DNA of 64,000 nucleotides from Serripes groenlandicus (GCA_031761405.1 JASEVX010000099.1:248001-312000), one strand, 5' to 3'; numbered from the stretch's first letter, positions 21,346 to 31,846 are shown. The notes: generated by a model not told the origin, from the letters alone. Made by a program: numbers and translations.

Positions 21346-22156
21346 AGTTCTTGGATAAACTACGAGTACTACCGTGGTTATTTATCCTTGACACCGATGC
21401 ACCATTCGTCTTGGGATCGAACCTTTGTTTATCTCTCTAAAAGCGGACGTTCTTGACACTTCACAAGACGATAGCCTTGTTTACCTTAATTCACTGTTTT
21501 TATATATTGTACATTTTGACCCATTTACATGATAGCTGACCTGAAGCATGTTGATCCCGATTTACCTCGGTGCGGTCTGATCTAAATGTTTACTGTTTGA
21601 CATTTGTCACGAGAGACTTTGAAGAAGGACCTAACAGATAGTGTACATTAAGATCAGATAGCAAAAATAAATGTGGCACCACATCGGACTAGTGCACACC
21701 AATGTTTATAAATATGACAACTTTAAAATGTGGAGTTTAAGCCCCGCCCCCTTGTGCACCCCCGGACCCAAATACAAGCCAAAGTAAACCGCAAGCATAT
21801 CTTAATTTACAATTTTTTACCTGTCTCAAAGGCTAAAGAGACTAAAACGTGCATTGACATTAAATTTATCACTACCTTATCTTTGGTTTATTATGTCATA
21901 ACGAAAATGCATGTTTTTTTTCTGACATAACGAAAATGCGTGTTTTTTTCTGACATAACAAATGTGTTTTTTTATCTGATCGTTTCGAGCAAGGGACAGC
22001 TCGTTTGAGTCGATAGCTATAGTTAACAAATTAAAAATCATTCCATAAGAGTATTGTATTTGAACAAAATCAGTATTGAATTATTTCAATATCTACTCTT
22101 TTAGTTAAATTAATTGTCTTTATTATAAAGAATTTATTAACACGTTCCATCATGCA
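21346..22156. other. No gene; short ~30-bp triplicated motif
   Basis: At 21894-21975 TGACATAACGAAAATGCRTG plus a T run repeats nearly three times. The rest shows no recognised feature. Confidence 0.45.
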
Positions 22157-22157
22157 G

Positions 22158-22184
22158 ATGAGCCGTCCCACGCGAAAACAAACA
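22158..22184 (+). mobile_element. Solo family A end
   Basis: GAGCCGTCCCACGCGAAAAC is an A terminus, abutting repeat L. No other end belongs to it. Confidence 0.55.
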
Positions 22185-22272
22185 TTCAAATATTCATGGA
22201 CGATGCCATCAAGTGCATTGATTATTAGAAGAAATGTACCCCTTCCCAAATAAAACAAATCTGAAGTCTACT
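22185..22272 (-). repeat. Unclassified repeat L
   Basis: The complement of ATAATCAATGCACTTGATKG, GAATATTT and CAGATTTGTTTTATTTGGG matches 32524-32618 read forward. In both places a family A end lies next to it. One end (CCCCTTCCCAAATAAAACAA) looks like a family B terminus. Confidence 0.6.
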
Positions 22273-22277
22273 TAATC

Positions 22278-22538
22278 TAGCCGTCCCGCGAGAAAACCAA
22301 CATTATGGCCTCTGCGTAATATATCGACCCAGATCAGCCTGCGCAGTCCTTGCAGGCTAATTCGGGCCGACACATTCCGTCTCAGGGGGATAGAGGTATA
22401 GAGTAATGATTCCTATTACAGAAAATCCAGAGGAGGCGAAAAGTGTCTGTCCGGGTTAGCCTGCGCGGCATGCTTAAACTGATCCGAGTCGATACTTTAC
22501 GCAGAGTCCACAATGTTGGTTTTCTCGAGGGACTTCTC
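22278..22538 (-). mobile_element. MITE family A, full copy
   Basis: TAGCCGTCCCGCGAGAAAAC to TTTCTCGAGGGACTTCTC. Complete interior in the minus orientation. Confidence 0.83.
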
Positions 22539-22579
22539 AGATGTATAGCATTTTGAAAACTTTGTTGGATAAATTGCTC

Positions 22580-22770
22580 ATTCTACTTCCAAGTATGGGC
22601 TAAATAGTATAATGTGAGTAGAAGCCAGTTGCATCAAAGGAATATTATGTGGAGTTCAGTTGGTAGAAGTCCAGGAAACACACATTTAGATGAATTTGCC
22701 GCCATGATACAACGTCTAAATGAAAGTTTACTCATATCAACCGATCAATCAAATAATTAATCAATCAATT
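22580..22770 (+). mobile_element. SINE family E, old 5'-truncated copy
   Basis: AGTATGGGCTAAATAGTATA, AGAAGCCAGTTGCATC, GTGGAGTTCAGTTGGTAGAA, CCAGGAAACACACATTTAGA and TTTGCCGCCATGATACAAC follow the E order with many substitutions. The tail ends ATCAATCAATT. Confidence 0.6.
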
Positions 22771-23149
22771 GTGTTCCTATAATGTTTTGTTAAGTGTGTT
22801 TTTTATCAATGTGCAGATGAATTATATTCCTGCACTGTTCTAGTTTGAACAATTGTTTATGTTCAAGACATGCAAACGAATGATCCTAAATGACTTTGTA
22901 ATTGTGAATGCCAATCTTTTCAAAGTGATGGGATATCTCTTAATACAGAAAGATATCACTCGCATAAGGAGATATTTCGTATAAGATTAGAAATAGATAT
23001 CTAAAAACTAAATGAATAGAATAGATATTATTCTGGCATAAACTATTTCTGAATAAATATTCGTACGGATCGCCATACACATAAGGATATTACTTGCATA
23101 AAGAGAAGTTTCGTATAAGATTAGTACGGAATTCCGTTAGGTCCATCAC

Positions 23150-23875
23150 AGGCCATTGCCTGTGAATGTGTTGATCTGAAACGCGATACTCGACAGTACG
23201 ATGATGATAACGCAACAGTACGATGATGATAACGCGACAGTACGATACTACGATATTACGACGGTGAAAAGGCGACAATACGATGATGATAACGCGACAG
23301 TACGATAACGAAAACGAGATAATACGACAGTACGATATTGATTATGCGATATACTATCGTGTTTTCACCATCGTGCTGTCGCGTTTTCACCATCGTAATA
23401 TCGTAGTATCGTACTATCGCGTTATCATCATCGTACTGTCGCGTTATCATCATCATACTGTCGTGTTATCATCATCGTACTGTCGCATTATCATCATCGT
23501 ACTGTCGTGTTATCATCATCGTACTGTCGTGTTATCATCATCATACTTTCGTGTTATCATCATCGTACTGTCGCATTATCATCATCGTACTGTCGTGTTA
23601 TCATCATCATACTGTCGTGTTATCATCATCGTACTGTCGCATTATCATCATCGTACTGTCGTGTTATCATCATCGTACAGTTGCATTATCATCATCGTAC
23701 TGTCGTGTTATCATCATCGAACTGTCGTGTTATCATCATCATACTGTCGTGTTATCATCATCATCGTACTGTCGTGTTATCATCATCGTACTGTCGTGTT
23801 ATCATCATCGTACTGTCGCGTTTTCATCATCGTACTGATAGTGATAGTATCGCGTTTCAGATCAACATGGCCCTA
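23150..23875. mobile_element. 22-bp satellite, inverted halves, bounded by TIRs
   Basis: Left arm 23195-23340 is ACAGTACGATGATGATAACG-type 22-bp units. From about 23355 to 23840 the same unit runs in the opposite orientation, roughly 22 copies. The array is bounded by TTGATCTGAAACGCGATACT (23171-23190) and its exact complement (23845-23864). A further outer match is GTTAGGTCCAT against ATGGCCCTAAC. Because 22 is not a multiple of 3 and the unit has no stop, three overlapping long frames (up to 197 aa) appear. These are artefacts. Confidence 0.82.
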
Positions 23876-24416
23876 ACTGTATTCCCTAGATTAGAGAGAG
23901 ATACCTACACGTTAAATCAAGAAAGGAGATATCGTATCAGGCATAACATATTTCTCTATAAATAATAATACGGAATTGCCATACACATTCTTTGGATAAT
24001 TATGTATATAACAATCACCCTCGTAAATATGCTAAATTTATTGGGAAGGGTTATCGAATGAGGAGATCAGCCACGTATCGTAAATAATCCGATTGGTATT
24101 TACCTGCCCTGCATTAGCTTTTGAAATAGAAACCTGTCTTGCGAAAACAAATATAGGTGATTTATAGGTCCAAAGGGCCGGGTGTGGTCATTTATATCTT
24201 TTATATTACACTGTTAACCAAAATATGTTTCACACATGTCACTTTAATAAACAATTTCTTATCTTATCTTATCTTATCTTATCTCATTAAGTTCAACCTA
24301 CCTTCAATTAATAGTTTACTTCTAAGAAAAAAGTAACTCCCTCGCTAGACTTCTTTTGTTTCTATTGTGAAATGAAACAAATTGCGTTGTCCACGATCTA
24401 GGTTACAATGTTTCAT
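23876..24416. other. No gene; short CTTAT microsatellite
   Basis: (CTTAT)n at about 24257-24285. TACGGAATTGCCATACACAT at 23969 echoes TACGGATCGCCATACACATA at 23064 on the other side of the 22-bp element. Confidence 0.45.
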
Positions 24417-24630
24417 TTAACTCTTTCAGCGCCAAAGGCAATATTGAGATTTTTGCAAACAATACAGATTCAGGTGAGTCAGCTCGTAACGAGCTGTCTC
24501 ACCTGAAATCAGCATTGTTTGCCTTTTAGTTATCAATATAGTCCAAACCTGTTATTACATGAGATATAGAGACGCCCAATTTTGAATATGGAAGAGTCTA
24601 CTTTAAACAATTCGGCGCTGAAACAGTTAA
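24417..24630 (-). mobile_element. MITE family C, full copy
   Basis: TTAACTCTTTCAGCGCCAAA to TTCGGCGCTGAAACAGTTAA. Central palindrome GAGTCAGCTCGTAACGAGCT. Opposite orientation to 15614. Confidence 0.85.
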
Positions 24631-24993
24631 CAATGGACCGCATAACTCGTGAGCATGCGTATAGCTGTATCCGTCCTTGTCACAAGAATAATTAGCTTCT
24701 TTGAGACTTCGAATTTAGATGTCGTTCAGAAACCGTATGCACATCTTTATGCGTGAGTGCGAGAAGGTTTTCACGAGAATGTGATAATGCACACCCCTTA
24801 CTGAATCCAATTACTTTGAAAACAAACTAAATGTCACCGTTTTATGACGACCCGAAGCAATTAATTGTTTAATTAAGTAGGGCTTGTAGCTACTCGGTCA
24901 TGCGGAATACATACATCGCATCATATCGTAAGGTTACGCAATATCGGAAGGTGAGATTTATTATTAGCTAGATCATTTCTACAAACCCCCTTC
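24631..24993. other. No recognised feature
   Basis: Unique DNA. Confidence 0.4.
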
Positions 24994-25224
24994 ATTATCC
25001 CTTTCCCTCATACGACAATTCTGCAGCAGACGACTTTGAACATATTTTGTCAAAATATAGAAAATCTCTATAATTGAATGGATAACCTATGACTAAAAGA
25101 GGAAAACATTGTGGCAAAAGGAGAAATTGCACGTTTTGTTCAATTTCATTTGTTGTCATTATGTTTTTAAATAGCCGTCTGCTGTAGAGGCGTCAGAAAG
25201 CGTCTGTACGAGGGAAAGGGTTAA
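24994..25224 (-). mobile_element. MITE family B, full copy
   Basis: TTATCCCTTTCCCTCATACG to CGAGGGAAAGGGTTAA. Core GAAATTGCACGTTTTGTTCA. The left TTAA has changed to TTAT. Confidence 0.83.
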
Positions 25225-25420
25225 CCGGCCAACATGTAGGTCGAGCAATCCATCAGGAAGTCGTGAGTACGAATCGCGTCTCTGCCATTGATACATTTCA
25301 ATGATTGATACAAATCACATTGACTAGCGTGATTCGTCTTACATAAATGGGTAGAAATTTGTCGATATGCAAAGGTAGTAAGTTGCCTAGGAAAATATTT
25401 TGAATTTGTTTGGTATGATC
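25225..25420 (+). mobile_element. SINE family E, highly diverged
   Basis: A head trace (GAAGTCGTGAGTACGAATCGC), then CACATTGACTAGCGTGATTC, CATAAATGGGTAG and AAGTTGCCTAGGAAAATATT follow E order. Confidence 0.45.
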
Positions 25421-25718
25421 AGTCATCAACCGGCCAAGTATTATCCGAAAATTAAATAAATAAGTTTTTCTTATGATAATCATCGGGCGCTGATTTAGCT
25501 GACCCGATAATATATTCAAAGGAGACGGAACTTCAGATTAGACGTATATATTACCTTTACTATCGATAACATTCAACATAGGAATGATTCAGTTAATCAG
25601 GGGCGTGCCTGGGCATACGCAGGTACGCACGTGCGCATAATTTGTTTGAAAAATTTAAAAATGCTGAAAATCCATTTTCAAAAATCCACAGTTCTGTTAA
25701 TGGCAAAATAATCTAGAT

Positions 25719-26881
25719 TTGTTAGAAAGTTTAAAGTAATTTGTCAATGTGGTCGTTACATTTAGATAGTTTAAAGTAATTTGTCAATGTGGTTGTTAAA
25801 TTGAGATAGTTTAAAGTAATTTGTTAATGCGGTCGTTAAATTTAGATAGTTTAAAGTAATTTGTCAATGTGGTCGTTAAATTTAGAACGTTTAAAGTAAT
25901 TTGGCAATGTGGTCTTAACATTTACATAGTTTAAAGTAATGTGTTAATGTGGTCGTTAAATTTAGATAGTTTAAATCATTTGTCAATGTGGTCGTTAAAT
26001 TTAGAACGTTTAAAGTAATTTGTCAATGTGGTCTTAACATTTAGATAATTTAAAGTAATTTGTTAATGTGGTCGTTAAATTTAGATAGTTTAAAGTAATT
26101 TGTCAACGTGATCGTTAAATTTAGATAGTTTAAAGTAATTTGTCAATGTGGTCGTTAAATTTAGATAGTTTATAGTAATTTGTCAATGTGATCGTTAAAT
26201 TTAGATAGTTTATAGTAATTTGTCAATGTGATCGTTAAATTTGGATAGTTCAAAATAATTTATCAATGTGCTCGTTACATTTAGATAGTTTAAAGTAATT
26301 TGTTAATATGGTCGTTAAATTTATATAGTTTAAGTAATTTGTCAATGTGGTCGTTAAATTTAGATAGTTTATAGTAATTTGTCAATGTGGTCGTTAAATA
26401 AAGATGGTTTAAAGTAATTTGTTAATGTGGTCGTTAGATTTAGACAGTTTAAAGTAATTTGTCAATGTGATCGCTAAATTTAGATAGTTTATAGTAATTT
26501 TTCAATGTGGTCGTTATATTTAGATAGTTTATAGTAATTTTTCAATGTGGTCGTTAAATTTAGATAGTTTAAAGTAATTTGTTAATGTGATTGTTAAATT
26601 TAGATAGTCTAAAGTAATTTGTTAATGTGGTTGTTACATTTAGATAGTTTAAAGTAATTTGTGAATGTGGTAGTTAAATTTAGATAGTTTAAAGTAATTT
26701 GTCAATGTGGTCGTTAAATTTAGATAGTTTAAAGTAATTTGTCAATGTGGTCGTTAAATTTAGATAGTTTCAAGTAATTTTTCAATGTGCTCGTTACATT
26801 TAGATAGTTTTTAGTAATTTGTCAATGTGGTCGTTAAATTTAGATAGTTTAAAGTAATTTGTTAATGTGGTCGTTAAATTG
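25719..26881. repeat. 40-bp tandem array, about 29 units
   Basis: Unit: TTTAGATAGTTTAAAGTAAT followed by TTGTCAATGTGGTCGTTAAA (40 bp). It lies in the 5' subterminal region of the hAT element, between the left terminus and the coding region. Variants (TTGTTAATGTGG, GTTTATAGT, GATCGTT) recur in several units, which suggests multi-unit duplications. Confidence 0.9.
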
Positions 26882-27349
26882 AACGGGCATCCCTTTATAG
26901 TTTTTACGCGATACTGCTTGAATGCTTCCCTTCGTTTTGTGCATATCCCTTTATAGTTTTTAGTAATTTGTCAATGTGGTCGTTAAATTTAGATAGTTTA
27001 TAGTAATTTGTCAATGTGGTCGTTAAATTTAGATAGTTTAAAGTAATTTGTTAATGTGGTCGTTAAATATAGATAGTTTAAAGTAATTTGTTAATGTGGT
27101 CGTTAAATTTAGATAGTTTAAAGTAATTTGTCAATGTGGTCGTTAAATTTAGATAGTTTCAAGTAATTTTTCAATGTGCTCGTTACATTTAGATAGTTTT
27201 TAGTAATATGTCAATGTGGTCGTTAAATTTAGATAGTTTAAAGTAATTTGTTAATGTGGTCGTTAAATTGAACGGGCATCCCTTTATAGTTTTTACGCGA
27301 TACTGCTTGAATGCTTCCCTTCGTTTTGTGCATATCCCTTTATAGTTTT
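26882..27349. repeat. 389-bp segmental duplication: spacer plus about 8 units
   Basis: A 79-bp non-repeat spacer starting AACGGGCATCCCTTTATAGT occurs at 26882 and again at 27271, 389 bp apart. The 40-bp units before each spacer carry the same rare variants (TTTCAAGTAATTTTTCAATG and TAGATAGTTTTTAGTAAT). The block was therefore copied as one piece after the array existed. Confidence 0.87.
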
Positions 27350-27373
27350 TAAGCGATTGATTCCCTTTTGTAA

Positions 27374-27702
27374 AACGTCCTAGTTGAAAAGAAACGGCAA
27401 ATACTCCATGCATTAGTACAAACAATTATATTTTGTGGAAAACAATATCGGTCGTTTAGGGGTCACGATGAAGATCGCGGAAATTTTAAGGCACTACTGG
27501 TTTACCAAGCGAAGCATAACGTCATTCTCAGGGACCATTTAGAAAATGGCGACCCAAGGACGAAATATACTATATGTGGTGAGCAGATTAAATCTAAAAT
27601 AGTTGAAAGTTGTAACAGTGCACCATTCTTCGGATTCATTGCCGACGAGGCTACGGAAGCCTCTATGATGGAACAGATGGCCTTCTGTCTGCGCTATTTT
27701 GA
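27374..27702 (+). pseudogene. hAT transposase, N-terminal DUF4371-like part
   Basis: Frame open from 27374 (after TAA 27371-27373). Peptide pieces include ILHALVQTIIFCGKQYRSF, RGHDEDRGNFKALL, YTICGEQIKSKIVES and FFGFIADEATEASMMEQMAF. These match the DUF4371 pattern (RGHdE..GNF; ..iadEaTd.s..EQ..) found in ZMYM1-like and '52 kDa repressor'-like hAT-derived proteins. The second D of the catalytic triad should lie in IADEAT. No start codon or zinc-finger N-terminus is seen, because the upstream DNA is satellite. A frameshift near 27700 ends this part. Confidence 0.8.
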
Positions 27703-28054
27703 GACATGGATCTGTGACCGAAAATGTCATTGGTTTCGCAGAATGTATTTCGACTACAGGCGAATCATTGTCCGAGGCCCTTTTTTCCCAAACTCAGAAA
27801 TGGCTGTGTAAACATGGACAAACTGCGCGGCCAAAGGCTACGATGGTGCTTCTAATATGTCGGGGGAAGTTCCGGGGAGTGCATGCTAGAATCGGAGAGA
27901 TTCATCCTAAAAGCACTCTATACACACTATAATGCACATTGTTTGAACTTGGCCATTTACCATGCGTCCGAAGAACCTATCGCTCGCAATATGATGAGGA
28001 CGGTTCAAGAAGTAGCATTCTGGTTTTAATTATTCTGCAAAGCGACTTCTCCGA
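27702..28054 (+). pseudogene. hAT transposase, middle part, several frameshifts
   Basis: Continues in a new frame with HGSVTENVIGFAECISTTGE and SLSEAL. It then needs further shifts to read GYDGASNMSGEVPG (the conserved GYDGAsnMsG motif of this family), VHARI, and finally HYNAHCLNLAIYHASEE. At least three shifts in about 350 bp. This is inactivated DNA, since an intron boundary would not explain all of them. Confidence 0.75.
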
Positions 28055-29902
28055 GTCCAGGTGGCTCTTGAAAACGACGCAGAATGTCGCGAGGCGATGG
28101 AACGTAGAACTAAACTTCAGTCATTGTGTGAGTCCAGGTGGCTCTTGAAAACGACGCAGAATGTTGCGAGGTGATGGAACGTAGAACTAAACTTCAGTCA
28201 TTGTGTGAGTCCAAGTGGTTCTTAAAAAAGACGCAGAATGTCGCGAGGCGATGGAACGTAGAACTAAACTTCAGTCATTGTGTGAGTCCAGGTGGCTCTT
28301 GAAAACGACGCAGAATGTTGCGAGGTGATGGAACGTAGAACTAAACTTCAGTCATTGTGTGAGTCCAGGTGGCTCTTGAAAACGACGCAGAATGTTGCGA
28401 GGTGATGGAACGTAGAACTAAACTTCAGTCATTGTGTGAGACCAGATGGCTCTTGAAAACGACGCAGAATGTCGCGAGGTGATGGAACGTATAACTAAAC
28501 TTCAGTCATTGTGTGAGTCCAGGTGGCTCTTAAAAAAGACGCAGAATGTCGCGAGGCGATGGAACGTAGAACTAAACTTCAGTCATTGTGTGAGTCCAGG
28601 TGGCTCTTGAAAACGATGCAGAATGTCGCGAGGTGATGGAACGTAGAACTAAACTTCAGTCATTGTGTGAGTCCAAGTGGCTCTTAAAAAAGACGCAGAA
28701 TGTCGCGAGGCGATGGAACGTATAACTAAACTTCAGTCATTGTGTGAGACAAGGTGGCTCTTAAAAAAGACGCAGAATGTCGCGAGGCGATGGAACGTAG
28801 AACTAAACTTCAGTCATTGTGTGAGTCCAGGTGGCTCTTGAAAACGACGCAGAATGTCGCGAGGTGATGGAACGTAGAACTAAACTTCAGTCATTGTGTG
28901 AGTCCAAGTGGCTCTTAAAAACGACGCAGAATGTCGCGAGGTGATGGAACGTAGAACTAAACTTCAGTCATTGTGTGAGTCCAAGTGGCTCTTAAAAAAG
29001 ACGCAGAATGTTGCGAGGTGATGGAAGGTAGAACTAAACTTCAGTCATTGTGTGAGTCCAAGTGGCTCTTAAAAACGACGCAGAATGTTGCGAGGTGATG
29101 GAAGGTAGAACTAAACTTCAGTCATTGTGTGAGACAAGGTGGCTCTTGATAACGACGCAGAATGTCGCGAGGTGATGGAACGTAGAACTAAACTTCAGTC
29201 ATTGTGTGAGTCCAAGTGGCTCTTAAAAAAGACGCAGAATGTTGCGAGGTGATGGAAGGTAGAACTAAACTTCAGTCATTGTGTGAGTCCAAGTGGCTCT
29301 TAAAAAAGACGCAGAATGTTGCGAGGTGATGGAAGGTAGAACTAAACTTCAGTCATTGTGTGAGACAAGGTGGCTCTTGATAACGACGCAGAATGTCGCG
29401 AGGTGATGGAACGTAGAACTAAACTTCAGTCATTGTGTGAGTCCAAGTGGTTCTTAAAAAAGACGCAGAATGTCGCTAGGTGATGGAACGTAGAACTAAA
29501 CTTCAGTCATTGTGTGAGTCCAAGTGGCTCTTAAAAAAGACGCAGAATGTTGCGAGGTGATGGAGGGTAGAACTAAACTTCAGTCATTGTGTGAGACAAG
29601 GTGGCTCTTAAAAAAGACGCAGAATGTCGCGAGTTGATGGAACGTAGAACTAAACTTCAGTCATTGTGTGAGTCCAAGTGGCTCTTAAAAAAGACGCAGA
29701 ATGTCGCGAGGCGATGGAACGTATAACTAAACTTCAGTCATTGTGTGAGACAAGGTGGCTCTTAAAAAAGACGCAGAATGTCGCGAGGCGATGGAACGTA
29801 GAACTAAACTTCAGTCATTGTGTGAGTCCAGGTGGCTCTTGAAAACAACGCAGATTGTCGCGAGGTGATGGAAAGTAGAACTAAACTTCAGTCATTGTGT
29901 GA
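28055..29902 (+). repeat. 77-bp tandem array, 24 units, amplified from hAT coding DNA
   Basis: The unit starts GTCCAGGTGGCTCTTGAAAA and ends TCAGTCATTGTGTGA. The period is exactly 77 bp (28055, 28132, 28209 and so on), and 29903 falls after exactly 24 units. In one frame the unit reads VALENDAECREAMERRTKLQ then SLCE, i.e. the stretch leading to the hAT motif LCETRW. Only the last unit runs into TRW. Since 77 is not divisible by 3, neighbouring units are out of frame. 24 units total 1848 bp, which is divisible by 3. Confidence 0.92.
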
Positions 29903-30334
29903 GACAAGGTGGGCGGCGAGGGTCGATGTCCTACACACATTCAGATGTTCATCCACAACCGTCGTAAGCGCACTTGAAGATCTTACTTTGAATTATGGTG
30001 ACTCGCAATTACCCAGTTTGTGTTTATTGTCAGCCTTGTAGCTGTTGAGTACATCCTGGCTCAATTAGTTCCTGTGTCTCATGTGCTTCAAAACAAACAA
30101 ATGCGACCTGGTCGAGACAGAAAAGGAAGCTAAGATCGTATAAAACCTGGTGTCTCAGCAACGCACTGATAATACTGTATTTAATAATGTATATGGGAAA
30201 GCAGTCACAATGGCGGAAGCAGTATATGTGCAACCTACAAAACCAAGAGGTGCGGCGCGGCATCAGCATCGTGAAAATGCACAGGCTGATTCGATCTTCA
30301 AGCACTCGATGCCGACGGGTTTTAAAGTGAGCTA
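29903..30334 (+). pseudogene. hAT transposase, post-array part, frameshifted
   Basis: LCETRWAARVDVLHTFRCSS and TTVVSALEDLTLNYGDSQ continue from the last 77-bp unit. Later pieces in shifted frames are VEYILAQLVPVSHVLQNKQ, VSQQRTDNTVFNNVYGKAVT and KPRGAARHQHRENAQAD. The last fits the usual 'P..PR....Q.hR.N' spacer of hAT transposases. Stops and shifts are frequent. Confidence 0.75.
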
Positions 30335-30646
30335 ATGTCGTTGGAAAGTAAGAGGTCGTACAGAGAGGACAATCCGTCAAGAATTGCCGACACGATAGCA
30401 GGCATAAATGAAGGTCTCATTCCAAACGTGACCACCTGTCTGCACGTTCTTCTGCCCGTTCTTCTGCCCGTATCTACTGCATCCGCTGAAAGGTCGTTTA
30501 GCAGCATGCGATGGCTCAAAACATATTTAAGATCAACCATGTCTACTGACAGGACGACCCGGTTGGGGTTGATGCATGTACACAGATATCATGAGATTAT
30601 GAGATCTGTGTCGACAGTGTCGTTGATACCTTCGCACGCAAAATAG
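30335..30646 (+). pseudogene. hAT C-terminal dimerisation domain
   Basis: Open for 103 codons to a TAG stop. It includes LLPVSTASAERSFSSMRWLK and TYLRSTMSTDRTTRLGLMHV, a clear hAT dimerisation signature (P.ST..aERsFS..k.ikt.lRstm...rl..l). This is the best preserved portion of the transposase. A reading frame of this size could be mis-annotated as a gene, but it is only the C-terminal end. Confidence 0.85.
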
Positions 30647-30988
30647 ACGCAAAACAGACTAGATCTACTTTTTAATGTGTAAATATTGCTAGCATAACCT
30701 GGCTTGGGCCTAGATTATCATTAACTATGTAGGTAAATATTTTAGACATTCTGTGTTTAAAATAAGTTAGTAAATTGTTAGACTGTAGTTTTGTACAAAT
30801 GACCTCCAAATTGCACCTACGCCATTCTTAAACAATAGAATCTGGGGGGCCATCTCCCAAGCATAGTGCGTATCTCTCATTTAGGCCCAGGCACGCCCCT
30901 TGCTATTGTTAATGCTATCCCCGCAAACCCTAACCACCAACGAAATAAGCCTTTACTATCCTGTTTAAAGTCATCGGTGATTGATCCA

Positions 30989-31214
30989 TGGAATCCCGTT
31001 CCTAAGGTGGACGATCTACCCTCTGGAATCCCGTTCCTAAGGTGGACGATCTACCCTCTGGAATTCCGTTCCTAAGGTGGACGATCTACCCTCTGGAATC
31101 CTGTTCCTAAGGTGGACGATCTACCCTCTGGAATCCCGTTCTTAAGGTGGACGATCTACCCTATGGAATCCCGTTCTTAAGGTGGACGATCTACCCTCTG
31201 GAATCCCGTTCTTA
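30989..31214. repeat. 35-bp tandem array, 6 units plus partial
   Basis: TGGAATCCCGTTCCTAAGGT followed by GGACGATCTACCCTC, spaced 35 bp from 30989 to 31199. It starts about 90 bp beyond the right end of the hAT element. Confidence 0.9.
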
Positions 31215-31288
31215 ACCACGACGACGGTGAGCCTGAGAAGATGTTTTAATGCGAGATGTGGATTTTAGAACTACCTACACTGTGATAT

Positions 31289-31549
31289 GGACCATTCAAC
31301 GAGAAAACCAACAGTATGGCCTCTGTGTAATATTTCGACCCAGACCAGCCTGCGCAGTCTGCGCAGGCTTATCCGGGCCGACAAATTCCGTCTCATAGGG
31401 ATAGATGTATAGAGTGATGATTCCTGAAACAGAAAATCCGAAGGAGGCGAAAAGTGTCTGTCCGGGTTAGCCTGCGCGGCATGCTTAGGCGGATCCGGGT
31501 CGATACTTTACTCAGAGTCCGCAACGTTGGCTTTCTCGCGGGATATCTC
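31289..31549 (-). mobile_element. MITE family A with ATAT duplication
   Basis: GGACCATTCAACGAGAAAAC to CTCGCGGGATATCTC. ATAT flanks both ends (31285-31288 and 31550-31553). Complete interior. Confidence 0.84.
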
Positions 31550-31612
31550 ATATAAGTTAATTTGTTGTTGTTGCAAAACGGCATTTAACTCACATCAATC
31601 ATAGGAATCCGC

Positions 31613-31836
31613 CGTGATCGAGTGGCTAGCCTCGGGGACTTGAAACCAGGCGTCCCGTGTTCGAACCCAAGTCGTGGCACGACGGTCATGGTGGAGTGCC
31701 CTTGACCAAGGCATATTTCCTAGCCTTGTACTGGTTTGTTTACCCAGGGATTTAAATTAAAATTTAAACAATTGAACTGTCCCCGCGTAATATAGGTGAA
31801 ATAATGTTGAAAACGGCATTAAACCCCAATAAACAA
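31613..31836 (+). mobile_element. SINE family F, full length with 9-bp duplication
   Basis: Head CCGCCGTGATCGAGTGGCTA, B-box-like GTGTTCGAACCCAAG; body GGTCATGGTGGAGTGCCCTT, ACTGGTTTGTTTACCCAGGG; tail ACGGCATTAAACCCCAATAA. ATCAATCAT flanks it (31604-31612 and 31837-31845). Confidence 0.85.
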
Positions 31837-31846
31837 ATCAATCATT

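Larger units (their letters stand above)
25598..30902 (+). mobile_element. hAT DNA transposon, decayed, 5.3 kb
   Basis: The ends are inverted: CAGGGGCGTGCCTGGGC at 25598 and the complement of CAAGGGGCGTGCCTGGGCC ending at 30902, with one extra base. CAG...CTG-type termini with GGGGCG are usual for hAT. The interior encodes a broken hAT transposase (27374-30646) with a DUF4371-type region and the C-terminal dimerisation domain. Two tandem arrays have grown inside it (25719-27270 and 28055-29902). GTTAAT occurs just outside the left end and a few bases beyond the right end, but a clean 8-bp target duplication is not seen. The element cannot be autonomous now. Confidence 0.82.

Noticed and set aside
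23283..23965. Three overlapping long frames (197, 152 and 95 aa) in the 22-bp array
   Set aside because: All three frames are open because the unit has no stop and 22 is not divisible by 3. The peptides are pure repeat translation.
28055..29902. CRISPR-like regular repeat array
   Set aside because: Units are directly abutting tandem copies without spacers, in a eukaryotic transposon. The same holds for the 26-, 40- and 20-bp arrays.
30030..30380. 116-aa minus-strand frame
   Set aside because: It is antisense to recognisable hAT transposase sequence.
25590..30915. Clean 8-bp target duplication for the hAT element
   Set aside because: GTTAAT is seen near both ends but not at equal distance from the termini, so I do not claim it.
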